A DNA stretch of 33,125 nt from an uncultured Sphingomonas sp. (GTDB lineage: Bacteria; Pseudomonadota; Alphaproteobacteria; Sphingomonadales; Sphingomonadaceae): assembly GCA_913776255.1 (NCBI GenBank), contig CAJYLV010000066.1, positions 1 through 33,125 on the forward strand, in the 5' to 3' direction. Within the stretch, counting starts at the first letter, position 1; every line of letters begins with the position of its first letter. Both the position numbers and the translations under genes were made by a program. Below are positions 22,918-32,190 of the stretch, piece by piece. The notes under the pieces were generated by a model. That model was not told the DNA's origin. It worked only from the letters and a program-made list of their open reading frames with translations, and searched no databases.

Positions 22918-23355
22918 TCACCGCCCGCCGGGGATCATCGAGTCGTTCTTCTCCGCCGCACGACGCTCCGCCGCCCAGGCACGGTTGATCGCCAGCGCGC
23001 AGCCGGTCTGGCCGCCCGATCCGACCGGCGAGCACGTATCCGGTAGCCCGCCCGCAACGCGGCTCACCTGATCGGCGGTCGCGACGCGATTCGCCCATGC
23101 CTGGTTCTTCGCCGCCGGCTCGGCGCTGTCGCGCAGCTGCTTTGGGATGCGATATTGTTCCTCGGGGTTGAGGCGGCTGCACACCACCACCTCGTCGCCC
23201 TGCGCGACCGGGCATTTCTCGTTGCCCTCCAGCGTGACGCTGCGCACGCGCTGCGGCGCGCGCCCGGTCTCGCCCGCCGACTGGACCTGCGCCACCGCGC
23301 CGATCGGCAGCACCAGCATCGCGGCCCCCAGCAGGGCGATCATCGGACGGCGCAT
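22918..23355 (-). CDS. Small secreted protein of unknown function
   Basis: A 145-residue protein with a Sec signal peptide (MRRPMIALLGAAMLVLPIGAVA, probable cut before Gln23). The mature part is soluble and polar, with cysteines in NEKCPVAQGDEVVVCSRLNPEEQYRIP and LPDTCSPVGSGGQTGCALAI that could form two disulfides. I do not recognise the family. The EKCP...VVVC...YRIPK arrangement looks like a conserved domain of alphaproteobacterial periplasmic proteins. ATG 23355 is fixed by AAGGAG nine bases upstream, which makes the longer upstream frame unlikely. It is read leftward, divergent from trpG, and precedes the nitronate-monooxygenase gene by 69 bases. Confidence 0.8.
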   Translation of the reverse strand: MRRPMIALLGAAMLVLPIGAVAQVQSAGETGRAPQRVRSVTLEGNEKCPVAQGDEVVVCSRLNPEEQYRIPKQLRDSAEPAAKNQAWANRVATADQVSRVAGGLPDTCSPVGSGGQTGCALAINRAWAAERRAAEKNDSMIPGGR

Positions 23356-23512
23356 CGTCTTTCTCCTTGGTCCCGCGAACGCGCGGGGCGGCGCTTTTCT
23401 CCGCACCGCGCTTTGCGCTGCCATGACGAATCTTTGCGCCGATGCAATATTCCTGTAGCGCGCCGGATCGCTCGGCGGTTGCGGTCGGCGACGCATCGGC
23501 TATGGCGGGCGC

Positions 23513-24103
23513 ATGATCCTGGTGGTCGACAATTACGACAGCTTTACGTGGAACCTGGTCCATTACGTGATGGAGCTGGGCGCCGAGGTCCGCGTGGTCC
23601 GCAACGACGCGCTCACCGCCGCCGAGGCGCTGGCGAGCGGGGCGCAGGCGATCCTGATCTCACCCGGCCCGTGCACGCCCAACGAGGCGGGGGTCAGCCT
23701 CGATCTCGTCGCCGCCTGTGCGGAGGCGCGGCGGCCGCTGTTCGGGGTGTGCCTCGGCCATCAGGCGATCGGCCAGCATTTCGGCGGCAAGGTCGTGCGC
23801 GGCGGGCTGATGCACGGCAAGACCTGCCCGGTCGCGCATGACGGCACCGGCGTGTTCGCCGGCCTCCCCTCGCCGTTCACCGCGACCCGCTATCACTCGC
23901 TGATCGTCACCGACGTGCCCGACGCGCTGGTGGTCAACGCCACCGCGGGTGACGCGTCGGTGATGGGGCTGCGCCACCGCGAGCTGCCGATCCACGGCGT
24001 GCAATTCCATCCCGAGAGCATCGCCACCGAGCACGGTCACGAGCTGATCGCCAATTTCCTGCGGCTGGCGGGCGTCAACCATGCGGGGCGGATCGCCGCG
24101 TGA
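23513..24103 (+). CDS. trpG: Anthranilate synthase glutamine amidotransferase component
   Basis: A 196-residue class I glutamine amidotransferase supplying ammonia from glutamine to Trp[14 protein letters not shown] opens the protein, [10 protein letters not shown] follows, the nucleophile is C80 in GVCLGHQ, and the triad is completed by H166 and E168 in QFHPES. Such subunits may also serve PabB, but the position directly before trpD and trpC argues for tryptophan. The gap of 157 bases upstream, shared with the divergent secreted-protein gene, should hold its promoter; I saw no tryptophan-rich leader peptide there. Its stop overlaps the trpD GTG start by four bases, indicating translational coupling. 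Confidence 0.95.
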   Translation: MILVVDNYDSFTWNLVHYVMELGAEVRVVRNDALTAAEALASGAQAILISPGPCTPNEAGVSLDLVAACAEARRPLFGVCLGHQAIGQHFGGKVVRGGLMHGKTCPVAHDGTGVFAGLPSPFTATRYHSLIVTDVPDALVVNATAGDASVMGLRHRELPIHGVQFHPESIATEHGHELIANFLRLAGVNHAGRIAA

Positions 24104-25095
24104 CCACGGTCGCGTTGCTGCCCGATCCGTCGTCGCCGCTCGCGCGCGAGTCGGCGGCGCAGGCGTTCGCCGACATCCTCGACGCGAAGACCGGCGAGGA
24201 GGCGGTCGCCGACTTCCTGATCCGCCTCGCCGAACGCGGCGAGACCAGCATCGAGATCGCCGAGGCGGCGCGCGCCTTGCGGCAGCGGCTGATCCCGATC
24301 GCCGCGCCGGCCGATGCGATCGACGTCTGCGGCACCGGCGGCGACGGCCAGCACACGCTCAACGTCTCGACTGCGGTCAGCCTCGTCGTCGCGGCGTGCG
24401 GCGTGCCGGTCGCCAAGCACGGCAATCGCGCCGCCTCGTCCAAGGCCGGCGCCGCCGACACGCTGGAGATGCTCGGGCTCGACATGGAGCGCGCCGGGGC
24501 GCAGGCCGAGGCGACGCTGCGCGAGCTTGGCATCTGCTTCCTGTTCGCCGCCAACCATCACCCGGCGATGCGCCGCATTACCCCGATCCGGCGGAAGATC
24601 GGGCGGCGGACGATCTTCAACCTGATGGGCCCACTCGCCAATCCGGCGCATGTCACGCGCCAGCTGATCGGCATCGCGCGCCCCGATTACGCGCCGATCT
24701 ATGCCGAGGCGCTGGACCAGCTCGGCAGCGACGCAGCCGCGGTGGTCGCGGGCGAGGAAGGGCTCGACGAAATCTCCGGTGCCGGCCCGACGCGCGTCGT
24801 CACGGTCGGCGCGGTGTCGCTGCCCGAGCGGATCGTCCCTGAGGACGCCGGGGTCGCGCGCCACCCGACGATCGCGATCCGCGGCGGCGATCCGGCCTAT
24901 AACGCCGCCGCGCTGCGCCGGCTGCTGACCGGCGAGCATGGCGCGTATCGCGACGCGGTGCTGCTCAACGCCGCCGCGGCGCTGGTGCTCGCCGGCCGCC
25001 AGACCGAGCTGCCCGCCGCCGCCGCGCAGGCCGCCGAGGCGATCGACGCCGGCCACGCCAACACGCTCCTCGATCGCTGGATCGCCTGGTCATGA
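24100..25095 (+). CDS. trpD: Anthranilate phosphoribosyltransferase
   Basis: A 331-residue enzyme joining anthranilate to phosphoribosyl pyrophosphate, step two of the tryptophan branch. The PRPP-binding CGTGGDG is at 77-83, followed by [26 protein letters not shown], the anthranilate site segment [20 protein letters not shown] and [11 protein letters not shown]. The GAGPT region near the C-terminal third is normal. The GTG start overlaps the trpG stop (GTGA) and the gene ends in an ATGA overlap with trpC. Both overlaps show a compact, translationally linked operon. Confidence 0.97.
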   Translation: MTTVALLPDPSSPLARESAAQAFADILDAKTGEEAVADFLIRLAERGETSIEIAEAARALRQRLIPIAAPADAIDVCGTGGDGQHTLNVSTAVSLVVAACGVPVAKHGNRAASSKAGAADTLEMLGLDMERAGAQAEATLRELGICFLFAANHHPAMRRITPIRRKIGRRTIFNLMGPLANPAHVTRQLIGIARPDYAPIYAEALDQLGSDAAAVVAGEEGLDEISGAGPTRVVTVGAVSLPERIVPEDAGVARHPTIAIRGGDPAYNAAALRRLLTGEHGAYRDAVLLNAAAALVLAGRQTELPAAAAQAAEAIDAGHANTLLDRWIAWS

Positions 25096-25877
25096 CCATC
25101 CTCGCCGAGATCTGCGCCACCAAGCGCCGCGAGGTCGCCGCGCGCAAGGCCACCACCTCGCTCGCCGACCTGACCGCGCGCGCCGCCGCGCAGAGCGCCC
25201 CGCGTGGCTTCCGCGCCGCGCTCGACGCGACCGTCGCCGCCGGCCGCCACGCGCTGATCGCCGAGATCAAGAAGGCCAGCCCGTCCAAGGGGCTGATCCG
25301 CGCCGACTTCGACCCGCCAGCGCACGCCCGCGCCTATGCCGAAGGCGGCGCGACCTGCCTGTCGGTGCTCACCGACGCGCCATATTTCCAGGGCCATGAG
25401 GAGTATCTGGTCGCCGCACGCGCCGCCTGCGCGCTGCCGGTGCTCCGCAAGGATTTCACCGTCGACCCGTGGCAGGTCGTCGAGGCACGCAGCATCGGCG
25501 CCGACGCGATCCTGCTGATCGCCGCCGCGATCGACGACGCCTGCATGGCGGAATGCGAGGCCGCGGCGATCGAACAGGGGCTCGACGTGCTGGTCGAGGT
25601 CCACGACGCCGCCGAGATGGAGCGCGCCGCGCGGCTCACGTCCCGCCTGATCGGCGTCAACAACCGCGACCTGCGTACCTTCGCGGTCGACTTCCGCCTC
25701 ACCTACGACCTGATCGCGCACGCCCCCGCCGGCTGCACCTTCGTCGCCGAAAGCGGGCTCACGACCCGCGCCGACCTCGACGAACTCGCCGCGCACGACG
25801 TACATTGCTTCCTGATCGGCGAAGCGCTGATGCGCCACGCCGATGTCGCCGCCGCGACGCGCGCCTTGGTCGGCTAG
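25092..25877 (+). CDS. trpC: Indole-3-glycerol phosphate synthase
   Basis: A 261-residue TIM-barrel enzyme closing the indole ring from the carboxyphenylamino-deoxyribulose phosphate intermediate. [14 protein letters not shown] (57-70) contains the catalytic Glu-Lys pair, [27 protein letters not shown] the second catalytic lysine, and [10 protein letters not shown] and [12 protein letters not shown] the phosphate-binding end of the barrel. It is not fused to TrpF. The ATG overlaps the trpD stop, and only one base separates its stop from the moaC start. Later steps (trpF, trpB, trpA) are not in the window. Confidence 0.97.
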   Translation: MTILAEICATKRREVAARKATTSLADLTARAAAQSAPRGFRAALDATVAAGRHALIAEIKKASPSKGLIRADFDPPAHARAYAEGGATCLSVLTDAPYFQGHEEYLVAARAACALPVLRKDFTVDPWQVVEARSIGADAILLIAAAIDDACMAECEAAAIEQGLDVLVEVHDAAEMERAARLTSRLIGVNNRDLRTFAVDFRLTYDLIAHAPAGCTFVAESGLTTRADLDELAAHDVHCFLIGEALMRHADVAAATRALVG

Positions 25878-25878
25878 G

Positions 25879-26349
25879 GTGGCGACGCTCACCCATCTCG
25901 ACGCCGACGGCGCCGCGCACATGGTGGACGTCGGCGACAAGGCCGTCACCCGCCGCGAGGCGGTCGCGACCGGCACGATCATCATGTCGGAAGCGGCCCT
26001 GATTGCGATCCGCGACGGCGCGGTGAAGAAAGGCGACGTGCTGGCGGTTGCCCGCGTCGCCGGGATCATGGCCGCCAAGCGCACCAGCGACCTCATTCCC
26101 CTGTGCCATCCGCTCCCAATCACGCGCGTCTCGCTCGATCTTGAACCGGTTGCAGACGGCATCACCGCCACCGCCACCGTCGCCACCGACGGCAAGACCG
26201 GCGTCGAGATGGAGGCGCTGACCGCGGTCTCCACCGCCTTGCTCACCGTCTACGACATGGCGAAGGCGATCGACAAAGCCATGACGATCAAGGACATCCG
26301 CCTGCTCGAAAAGCGCGGCGGCCGCTCCGGCGACTGGCGCGCGCCGTGA
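25879..26349 (+). CDS. moaC: Cyclic pyranopterin monophosphate synthase (molybdenum cofactor)
   Basis: A 156-residue enzyme which, after MoaA, forms cyclic pyranopterin monophosphate in molybdenum cofactor synthesis. [18 protein letters not shown] is the family opening, which fixes the GTG start at 25879 against a later ATG. The catalytic regions [19 protein letters not shown] and [20 protein letters not shown] are intact. It follows trpC by one base and overlaps moeA by four (GTGA), so it is translated from the trp transcript. The pairing of trp and cofactor genes is a conserved alphaproteobacterial arrangement and not specific to this strain. Confidence 0.95.
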   Translation: MATLTHLDADGAAHMVDVGDKAVTRREAVATGTIIMSEAALIAIRDGAVKKGDVLAVARVAGIMAAKRTSDLIPLCHPLPITRVSLDLEPVADGITATATVATDGKTGVEMEALTAVSTALLTVYDMAKAIDKAMTIKDIRLLEKRGGRSGDWRAP

Positions 26350-27521
26350 CCCTGCTCCCGGTCGCCGAGGCGCAGGCGCGCGTGCTCGCGCTCGGCCGCC
26401 CGGTCGACTCGGTGGACGTGCCGCTCGATCAGGCGCTTGGCCGCTGGGCCACCGCCCCGGTCATCGCCCGCCGCACACAGCCGTCGACCGACTTGTCCGC
26501 GATGGACGGCTATGCGCTACGCTTCGCCGACCTGCCCGGCCCGCTGCGCGTGATCGGCGAAAGCGCTGCCGGTGCGCCCTTTTCCGGCACGGTCGGCGCG
26601 GGCGAGGCGGTCCGCATCTTCACCGGCGCGGCGATGCCGTCGGGCGCGGACACCGTGCTCGTGCAGGAAGAAGCCGCGCGGGACGGCGACACGCTCACGC
26701 TCGACGGCGAAGGCCCGGCGCATGTCGGCCGCAACGTCCGCCGCCGCGGGCTCGACTTCACCGAGGGCGACGTGCTCGTCGAGCAGGGCCAGCGGCTTAC
26801 CCCCGCGCGGCTGGCGGTCGCCGCCACCGGCGGGGTCGCAAAGATCACGGTCGCGCGCCCGGTCCGCGTCGCGCTCGCCGCGACCGGCGACGAACTGGTC
26901 GAGCCCGGCACGCCCGGCGACGCGCTCCCCGAATCCAACCGCCTGCTGCTCCGCGCGCTGCTCGCGAGCACCGGCGTCGAGATCGTCGACCTCGGCATCC
27001 TCCCCGACCGGCTCGACCGGCTGACCGAGGCCTTCGCTGGCGTCGAGGCCGATGTTCTCGTCACCACCGGCGGCGCATCGGTCGGCGATCACGATCTCGT
27101 CCGCCCGGCGCTGCTCGCGGCGGGCACGACGCTCGATTTCTGGCGGATCGCGCTGCGCCCCGGCAAGCCGATGCTCGCCGGACGCCGCGGCGCGATGGCG
27201 GTGGTCGGGCTGCCCGGCAATCCGGTGTCGGCGTTCGTCACCGCGCTGCTGTTCGTGCGCCCGCTCGTCGCGCACCTTGCCGGCGCCAGCGATCCGTTCC
27301 CGGCTGTTTCCCGCGCCTTGCTCGGCGAGGACCTGCCCGCCAACAACGAGCGCACCGATTATCTCCGCGCCGAATTGCGCGACGGCCGCGCCTATGCCTC
27401 GACCATCCAGGACAGCTCGATGCTGCGCACGCTGGCGCGCTCGACCTGCCTGATCGTGCGCGATCCGCACGCCCCGGCGGCACGCGCGGGCGACTCGGCG
27501 GAAATCCTGATGATCGCTTGA
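26346..27521 (+). CDS. moeA: Molybdopterin molybdotransferase
   Basis: A 391-residue enzyme that inserts molybdate into adenylated molybdopterin. [14 protein letters not shown] lies in the N-terminal domain; [32 protein letters not shown] and [12 protein letters not shown] form the MoaB/MogA-like domain; [13 protein letters not shown] and [13 protein letters not shown] precede the small C-terminal beta domain. All expected parts are present at normal length. The GTG start overlaps the moaC stop. The -35 element of the lexA promoter overlaps its own stop codon, so lexA can be transcribed independently just after this gene. Confidence 0.95.
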   Translation: MTLLPVAEAQARVLALGRPVDSVDVPLDQALGRWATAPVIARRTQPSTDLSAMDGYALRFADLPGPLRVIGESAAGAPFSGTVGAGEAVRIFTGAAMPSGADTVLVQEEAARDGDTLTLDGEGPAHVGRNVRRRGLDFTEGDVLVEQGQRLTPARLAVAATGGVAKITVARPVRVALAATGDELVEPGTPGDALPESNRLLLRALLASTGVEIVDLGILPDRLDRLTEAFAGVEADVLVTTGGASVGDHDLVRPALLAAGTTLDFWRIALRPGKPMLAGRRGAMAVVGLPGNPVSAFVTALLFVRPLVAHLAGASDPFPAVSRALLGEDLPANNERTDYLRAELRDGRAYASTIQDSSMLRTLARSTCLIVRDPHAPAARAGDSAEILMIA

Positions 27522-27546
27522 CGGACTGCGCTATGTTCCATAAAGG
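27518..27546 (+). promoter_or_regulatory. lexA promoter
   Basis: TTGACG (27518-27523) and TAAAGG (27541-27546) are separated by exactly 17 bases. The -35 element covers the moeA stop codon and the -10 element lies inside the SOS box, so bound LexA would block polymerase. Assigned by eye, strengthened by the coincidence with the operator. Confidence 0.65.
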
Positions 27547-27549
27547 TTC
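27535..27549 (+). promoter_or_regulatory. SOS box (LexA operator), GTTC-N7-GTTC
   Basis: GTTC (27535-27538), seven bases CATAAAG, and GTTC (27546-27549) match exactly the direct-repeat LexA site of alphaproteobacteria. It lies 31 bases before the lexA start and overlaps the promoter, the expected arrangement for LexA autoregulation. A third GTTC at 27557-27560 is not at the right spacing. Confidence 0.9.
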
Positions 27550-27579
27550 GCAATCCGTTCACTAGGAAGGCGCCGGGAC

Positions 27580-28242
27580 ATGCTGACGCGCAAGCAGCAC
27601 GAGCTGATCTGCTTCATCGAGGACCGCCTCGCCGACACGGGCGTCTCGCCCTCGTTCGAGGAGATGAAGGACGCGCTGGAGCTGAAGAGCAAGTCGGGGG
27701 TCCACCGCCTCATCAGCGCGCTCGAGGAACGCGGCTATCTCCGCCGGCTTCCCAATCGCGCGCGCGCGCTCGAGGTCATCAAGGCGCCCGAGCGCGGCCC
27801 AGAGGCGAAGCGCCCCGCCCCGCCCTCGGTCAAGCGGACCATGCCCGAGCCCGCCAACGACGTGGTCGAGATCCCGCTGCACGGCCGGATCGCGGCGGGT
27901 GTGCCGATCGAGGCGTTCGAGGGCTCGACGATGCTCCCGGTGCCGGCGGCGCTGCTCGGCGCGGGCGAGCATTTCGCGCTGGAGGTGGCGGGCGACTCGA
28001 TGGTCGAGGCCGGCATCTTCGATGGCGACTATGCGCTGATCCGCCGCCAGGACGTGGCGCGCGACGGCGAGATCGTCGTGGCGCTGATCGAGGACAGCGA
28101 GGCGACGCTCAAATATTTCCGCCACGAAGGCGCGATGATCCGCCTCGACCCCGCCAACCGCGCCTACGACCCGCAACGCTACGCCCCGGCACAGGTCCGG
28201 GTGCAGGGCAAGCTCGCGGGACTGCTGCGGCGCTATTCGTAA
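27580..28242 (+). CDS. lexA: LexA, SOS response repressor
   Basis: A 220-residue repressor that cuts itself when RecA filaments form on damaged DNA. The N-terminal winged helix is [21 protein letters not shown] through [21 protein letters not shown]; an Ala/Pro/Lys-rich linker (about 69-92) follows. The peptidase domain has the cleavage site IAAG (A106-G107), the nucleophile S140 in GDSM and the lysine K178 in EATLKYF. The long linker and the KSKSGVHRL recognition helix are typical of alphaproteobacterial LexA, consistent with the GTTC-type operator at 27535-27549. The ribosome-binding site is AGGAAGG upstream of ATG 27580. Likely targets elsewhere cannot be seen; dinB in this window lacks a matching site. 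Confidence 0.98.
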   Translation: MLTRKQHELICFIEDRLADTGVSPSFEEMKDALELKSKSGVHRLISALEERGYLRRLPNRARALEVIKAPERGPEAKRPAPPSVKRTMPEPANDVVEIPLHGRIAAGVPIEAFEGSTMLPVPAALLGAGEHFALEVAGDSMVEAGIFDGDYALIRRQDVARDGEIVVALIEDSEATLKYFRHEGAMIRLDPANRAYDPQRYAPAQVRVQGKLAGLLRRYS

Positions 28243-28265
28243 GGCGCCGCACCCCATCTGCCCAC

Positions 28266-28320
28266 CGTCGCCCCGGACGTGATCCGGGGCCCCGCTCCCA
28301 ACGCCCGGCATCAGTCCGGA
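28266..28320. repeat. Partial family B palindromic repeat
   Basis: GTCGCCCCGGACGTGATCCG followed by GGGCCCCGCTCCCAACGCCC and a degraded right arm (GGCATCAGTCCGGA). It matches the left half of the element at 1101-1184 closely. It lies 23 bases after the lexA stop, between convergent genes. Confidence 0.6.
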
Positions 28321-28359
28321 TTGGCACAACCTTCGCAAACATCGGCCCCTGCCCCGCGC

Positions 28360-28389
28360 TACCCCGGCGGAGGCTGGGGCCCAGTTGGG
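28360..28389. repeat. Single family C hairpin
   Basis: TACCCCGGCGGAGGCTGGGG continues into CCCAGTTGGG, the same unit as the arms at 14608-14638, here as one copy with stem CCCCGGC/GCTGGGG. It lies in the lexA-comEC gap; nothing else is recognisable in that gap. Confidence 0.6.
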
Positions 28390-28447
28390 CGAACCTTCGC
28401 AAGGACTTGGCGTGGTCCGCCAAAAGCTCCGCAAGCGCTCGCCGCTT

Positions 28448-30700
28448 TCAGCGTCGACCCCGCGATTGTGTCCCTTCCGCCCCCGCCACAGACAACATCG
28501 ACAACCATCCCGCCAACATCGGCAACCCTTTCGCCGCCTCCCGCGCGTGTTGCTGCCCGGCGACCACCCATGGATGCGCATCCCCCGCCTCGCGCACCGT
28601 CGCCACCTCCCCGCTCGCGAACGTCACCCGCACCCCGCCGGTCCGCGCCAGCGTCGTCCGATCGAGCGTCAGCCACCGCCCCCGGCACCCGCGCGGCAGC
28701 CGCCGCTCGCTGACCACCACATCCGCGCGCCGGCACAGCGATATCAGCTCACTAGAAGGCACCAGATACAGGCTCCGCGTCGCCAGCACCCGCCAGACGC
28801 GCCCGTCGACCCGCCGCGCCATCCAGCACAGATCGCGATTGCACCGCGCCCCGCGCGTCTCGCTCAGAAGCGCGGGCGCACCATCCAGCCCGCCCGCCTC
28901 GGCGAGCAGATCGCGGACGTAATCCCCTGTCCGATCACGCAAGATCGCCACACCCCCGTCGTCGCCGCGCAGCGCCAGATGCCGCCCGTCGCCGGTGACG
29001 ATCAGGTCCGGCACCGGCGTCGCCACCGTCCACGCCGCCCCGATCGCCACCGGCACCAGCCCGGCGTAGCGCCACCGGGTCCGCCAGATCGCCAGCCACA
29101 GCCCGCCCGCCACCATCGCGCCGAACGCCACCTGCGGCATCACCGGCAGCGCCGTCACCGCGCCCGGTGCCCTCGCCACCGTCCGCGCGATCCACAGCAG
29201 CAGCGCCAGCGCGCGATCCGCGACCCACCACGCCGGCGCGCCTGCGCCGATCATGTCCAGCAGCAGCGCCACCGCTTCGGCCGGCATCACCACGAAGGTG
29301 GTCAGCGGGATCGCGACGATATTGGCGAGCGCGCCATAAAGTCCGGCCTGATGAAAGTGATAGACCGCGATCGGCATCAGCGTTAGCTCGACCAGCAACC
29401 CGGTCAGCAGCAGCGACCCCGCCGCGCGCAGCCCCGCCCGCCAGCGCGGCTCCTCGTGCGCGCCGAACCACGCGCGGACCCGAGGATGCTCGTGAAAGGC
29501 GATGATCGCGGTGACCGCCGCGAACGACAGCTGGAAGCTCGGTCCCACCACCGACTCGGGCCAGCACAGCAGCACCACCGCTGCCCCCACCGCGACCAGC
29601 CGCAGCGTCAGCGCCTCGCGCCCCAGCACCAGCGCCACCAGCACCATCAACGCGGCGACGCAGCTGCGGATCGTCGGCACCTGCGATCCCGTCAGCCAGG
29701 TATAGCTGATCGCCGCCACCGCCCCCGCCGCGGCGGCGATCAGCGGCAGCCGCCCGGTCAGCGCCAGCCGCGGCGACAGTGCGAGCAGTCGCAATGTCAG
29801 CCACATCACCAGCCCGACCGCGGCGGTGATGTGCAACCCGCTGACCGACAACAGATGCGCCAGCCCGGCACGCCGCATCGCCTCGGCATCGCGCTCATCG
29901 ATCGCGCCGGTATCGCCGGTTGCGAGCGCCGCCGCGATCCCGCCCGCGCTGCCCGCCAGCCGTGCCTCGATATGGCGGGTCAGCGTCGCGCGAACGTCGG
30001 TCGCGCCGGCTGCCCCGGGAGTCACGACCTGAACCGGCGCGAAGCCGCGCCCGGTCGCGCCGAGCCCCGCAAACCACGCCACCCGCGCGAAATCATAGGC
30101 GCCGGGCACCGCGGGCGGTGCCGGCGGCATCAGCCGCGCCCGCACCCGGATCACCGCCCCCCGCGCCAGCCCGGCCGATGCGGCCGGCGCGGCCGGCGCG
30201 TCGAGGTTGATCCGCACCCGCGTCGGCGCAGTCCCCTCGCCGTCCCACGCCTGCACCGCGAGCGTCACCCGCGTCAGCCGACGCGCAGGAAGCGGCTCGA
30301 CCTGCTCAACGCGCCCGGTCACCCATGCAATCGCCGGCCGCGCCAACACCGGTGCCGCGACCCGCTCGGCGCGCGCCCACGTCAGCGCCAGCCCGATCGC
30401 CACCGCCAGTGCCAGCATTGCCGCCAGCACCGGTGCCCGCCCGCCCCGCGCCAACGCCAGCGCCGCCGACGCGACCGCCAGCGCGAACAAGAGCACCGCC
30501 ATCCAGCCACGTGGATCGGGCAGCACGAACCACGCCGCCGCCCCCGCGCCCAGCGCCACCGGCACCCACAGCATGAGCTGGTCGCGCTCCGCCTCCAGCC
30601 GGTGTTCGACCGCCCCCTGTATCAAAGCGATGCCATGCGCGGCGCGTGTTTGAAGCGCCGACGATGCTTTGCTAGAGGCGGGCGCGGCTGAACTGGCCAT
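28448..30700 (-). CDS. comEC: ComEC/Rec2 family DNA-uptake membrane protein
   Basis: A protein of about 750 residues with many membrane helices, expected to form the inner-membrane channel for single-stranded DNA in natural transformation. The order is an N-terminal helix pair, an OB-like DUF4131 region ([39 protein letters not shown]), then the Competence domain with [33 protein letters not shown] and [14 protein letters not shown]. The C-terminal periplasmic part ([22 protein letters not shown] onward) corresponds to the metallo-beta-lactamase-like domain of longer ComEC proteins but lacks an HxHxDH zinc motif. ATG 30700 is the likely start, although later starts cannot be excluded. It diverges from gltX with only 29 bases between starts. 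Confidence 0.9.
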   Translation of the reverse strand: MASSAAPASSKASSALQTRAAHGIALIQGAVEHRLEAERDQLMLWVPVALGAGAAAWFVLPDPRGWMAVLLFALAVASAALALARGGRAPVLAAMLALAVAIGLALTWARAERVAAPVLARPAIAWVTGRVEQVEPLPARRLTRVTLAVQAWDGEGTAPTRVRINLDAPAAPAASAGLARGAVIRVRARLMPPAPPAVPGAYDFARVAWFAGLGATGRGFAPVQVVTPGAAGATDVRATLTRHIEARLAGSAGGIAAALATGDTGAIDERDAEAMRRAGLAHLLSVSGLHITAAVGLVMWLTLRLLALSPRLALTGRLPLIAAAAGAVAAISYTWLTGSQVPTIRSCVAALMVLVALVLGREALTLRLVAVGAAVVLLCWPESVVGPSFQLSFAAVTAIIAFHEHPRVRAWFGAHEEPRWRAGLRAAGSLLLTGLLVELTLMPIAVYHFHQAGLYGALANIVAIPLTTFVVMPAEAVALLLDMIGAGAPAWWVADRALALLLWIARTVARAPGAVTALPVMPQVAFGAMVAGGLWLAIWRTRWRYAGLVPVAIGAAWTVATPVPDLIVTGDGRHLALRGDDGGVAILRDRTGDYVRDLLAEAGGLDGAPALLSETRGARCNRDLCWMARRVDGRVWRVLATRSLYLVPSSELISLCRRADVVVSERRLPRGCRGRWLTLDRTTLARTGGVRVTFASGEVATVREAGDAHPWVVAGQQHAREAAKGLPMLAGWLSMLSVAGAEGTQSRGRR

Positions 30701-30729
30701 CCGATTATCCAGCCTGGGAGCAAGCGCGC

Positions 30730-32178
30730 TTGAGCGCAACCGACAAAACCGCCAGCGCGGACGGCCGCGCCGTCGTCACCCGCTTCGCCCCGTCGCCGAC
30801 GGGGTTCCTTCACATCGGCGGCGCGCGCACCGCGCTGTTCAACCTCTTGTATGCACGCCACCACGGCGGCACGTTCCGGCTGCGGATTGAGGATACCGAC
30901 CGCGCGCGCTCGACGCAGCCCGCGATCGACGCGATCCTCTCCGGGATGCGCTGGCTCGGGCTCGAGTGGGACGGCGAGGAGGTCTATCAGTTCGCGCGCG
31001 CCGATCGCCACGCCGCGGTCGCGCAGACGATGGTCGCGCATGGCCACGCCTATCGCTGCTATCTGACGCAGGAAGAGCTGGACGCGATGCGCGCCGCGGC
31101 GCAGGCCGCCAAGCAGCCGCTGCGCATCCGCTCGCCGTGGCGCGACCGCACCGACTATCCCGCCGACAAGCCGTATGTCGTCCGGCTGCGCGCGCCGACC
31201 GAGGGTGCGGTGACGATCGAGGATCGCGTCCAGGGCAGCGTGACCGTTCAGAACGCCGAGCTCGACGATCTCGTCCTGCTCCGCTCCGACGGCACGCCGA
31301 CCTATATGCTCGCGGTGGTGGTCGACGATCACGACATGGGCGTGACGCACGTCATCCGCGGCGACGATCACCTCAACAACGCCTTCCGCCAGCTGCCGAT
31401 CTATCGCGCGATGGACGCCATCGAGGGCGGCTGGCCCGATCCCATCTATGCGCACATCCCGCTGATCCACGGCAGCGACGGCGCGAAGCTGTCGAAGCGC
31501 CACGGCGCGGTCGGGATCGAGGCGTATCGCGACGAGCTGGGCATCCTGCCCGAAGCGCTCGACAATTACCTGCTCCGGCTTGGCTGGGGGCATGGCGATG
31601 CCGAGATCATCTCGCGCGAGGAAGCGATCGAATGGTTCGACCTCGCCGGGGTCGGCAAGTCGCCGAGCCGCTTCGATCTCAAGAAGCTGGAGAACCTCAA
31701 CGGCCATTACATCCGCGCCGCCGACGATGCGCGGCTGGCCGATCTGGTCGCGGAGCGACTCGACTTCGATCACGACGATACCCGGCGTTCGATCCTGCGC
31801 GCGGCGATGCCGTCGCTCAAGCCGCGCGCCGCGAACCTCAACGAGTTGACCGAGGCGACCGCCTTCCTCTTCGCCGCGCGTCCGCTCGCGGTGGAGGACG
31901 CCGCGCAGCCGTTGCTCGGCGGCGAGGCACCCGCCTTGCTCTCGCGCCTGCACACGGCGCTTGACGCGGTGCACAACTGGGATACGGAGACGACCGAAGC
32001 GGTGGTGCGTTCGGTGGCCGAAGACGCGGGCGTCAAGCTCGGTCAGGTCGCGCAACCCCTCCGCGTCGCGCTGACCGGCCGCAAGACCTCGCCGGGCATC
32101 TTCGACGTACTCGTCCTTCTAGGACGCGCGGAAAGCCTGGCCCGCATCGCGGACCACATGACCCCGACCGGGGCCTGA
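30730..32178 (+). CDS. gltX: Glutamyl-tRNA synthetase
   Basis: A 482-residue class I aminoacyl-tRNA synthetase that charges tRNA(Glu). [20 protein letters not shown] carries the HIGH-type signature (HIGG, 28-31), [10 protein letters not shown] and [11 protein letters not shown] follow, and [11 protein letters not shown] is the KMSKS-type loop. The C-terminal helical anticodon domain is complete, ending in [23 protein letters not shown]. The start is TTG 30730, since no ATG or GTG lies in frame between it and the conserved core; GGGAG is present upstream. Its promoter must lie within the start of the divergent comEC gene. gltA follows after 12 bases. Confidence 0.97.
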   Translation: MSATDKTASADGRAVVTRFAPSPTGFLHIGGARTALFNLLYARHHGGTFRLRIEDTDRARSTQPAIDAILSGMRWLGLEWDGEEVYQFARADRHAAVAQTMVAHGHAYRCYLTQEELDAMRAAAQAAKQPLRIRSPWRDRTDYPADKPYVVRLRAPTEGAVTIEDRVQGSVTVQNAELDDLVLLRSDGTPTYMLAVVVDDHDMGVTHVIRGDDHLNNAFRQLPIYRAMDAIEGGWPDPIYAHIPLIHGSDGAKLSKRHGAVGIEAYRDELGILPEALDNYLLRLGWGHGDAEIISREEAIEWFDLAGVGKSPSRFDLKKLENLNGHYIRAADDARLADLVAERLDFDHDDTRRSILRAAMPSLKPRAANLNELTEATAFLFAARPLAVEDAAQPLLGGEAPALLSRLHTALDAVHNWDTETTEAVVRSVAEDAGVKLGQVAQPLRVALTGRKTSPGIFDVLVLLGRAESLARIADHMTPTGA

Positions 32179-32190
32179 CAGGAGAAGATC

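Noticed and set aside
23356..23512. Tryptophan leader peptide and attenuator before trpG
   Set aside because: The only short frame found (ATG 23423 to TAG 23458) has no tryptophan codon, and no paired terminator and antiterminator hairpins were evident.
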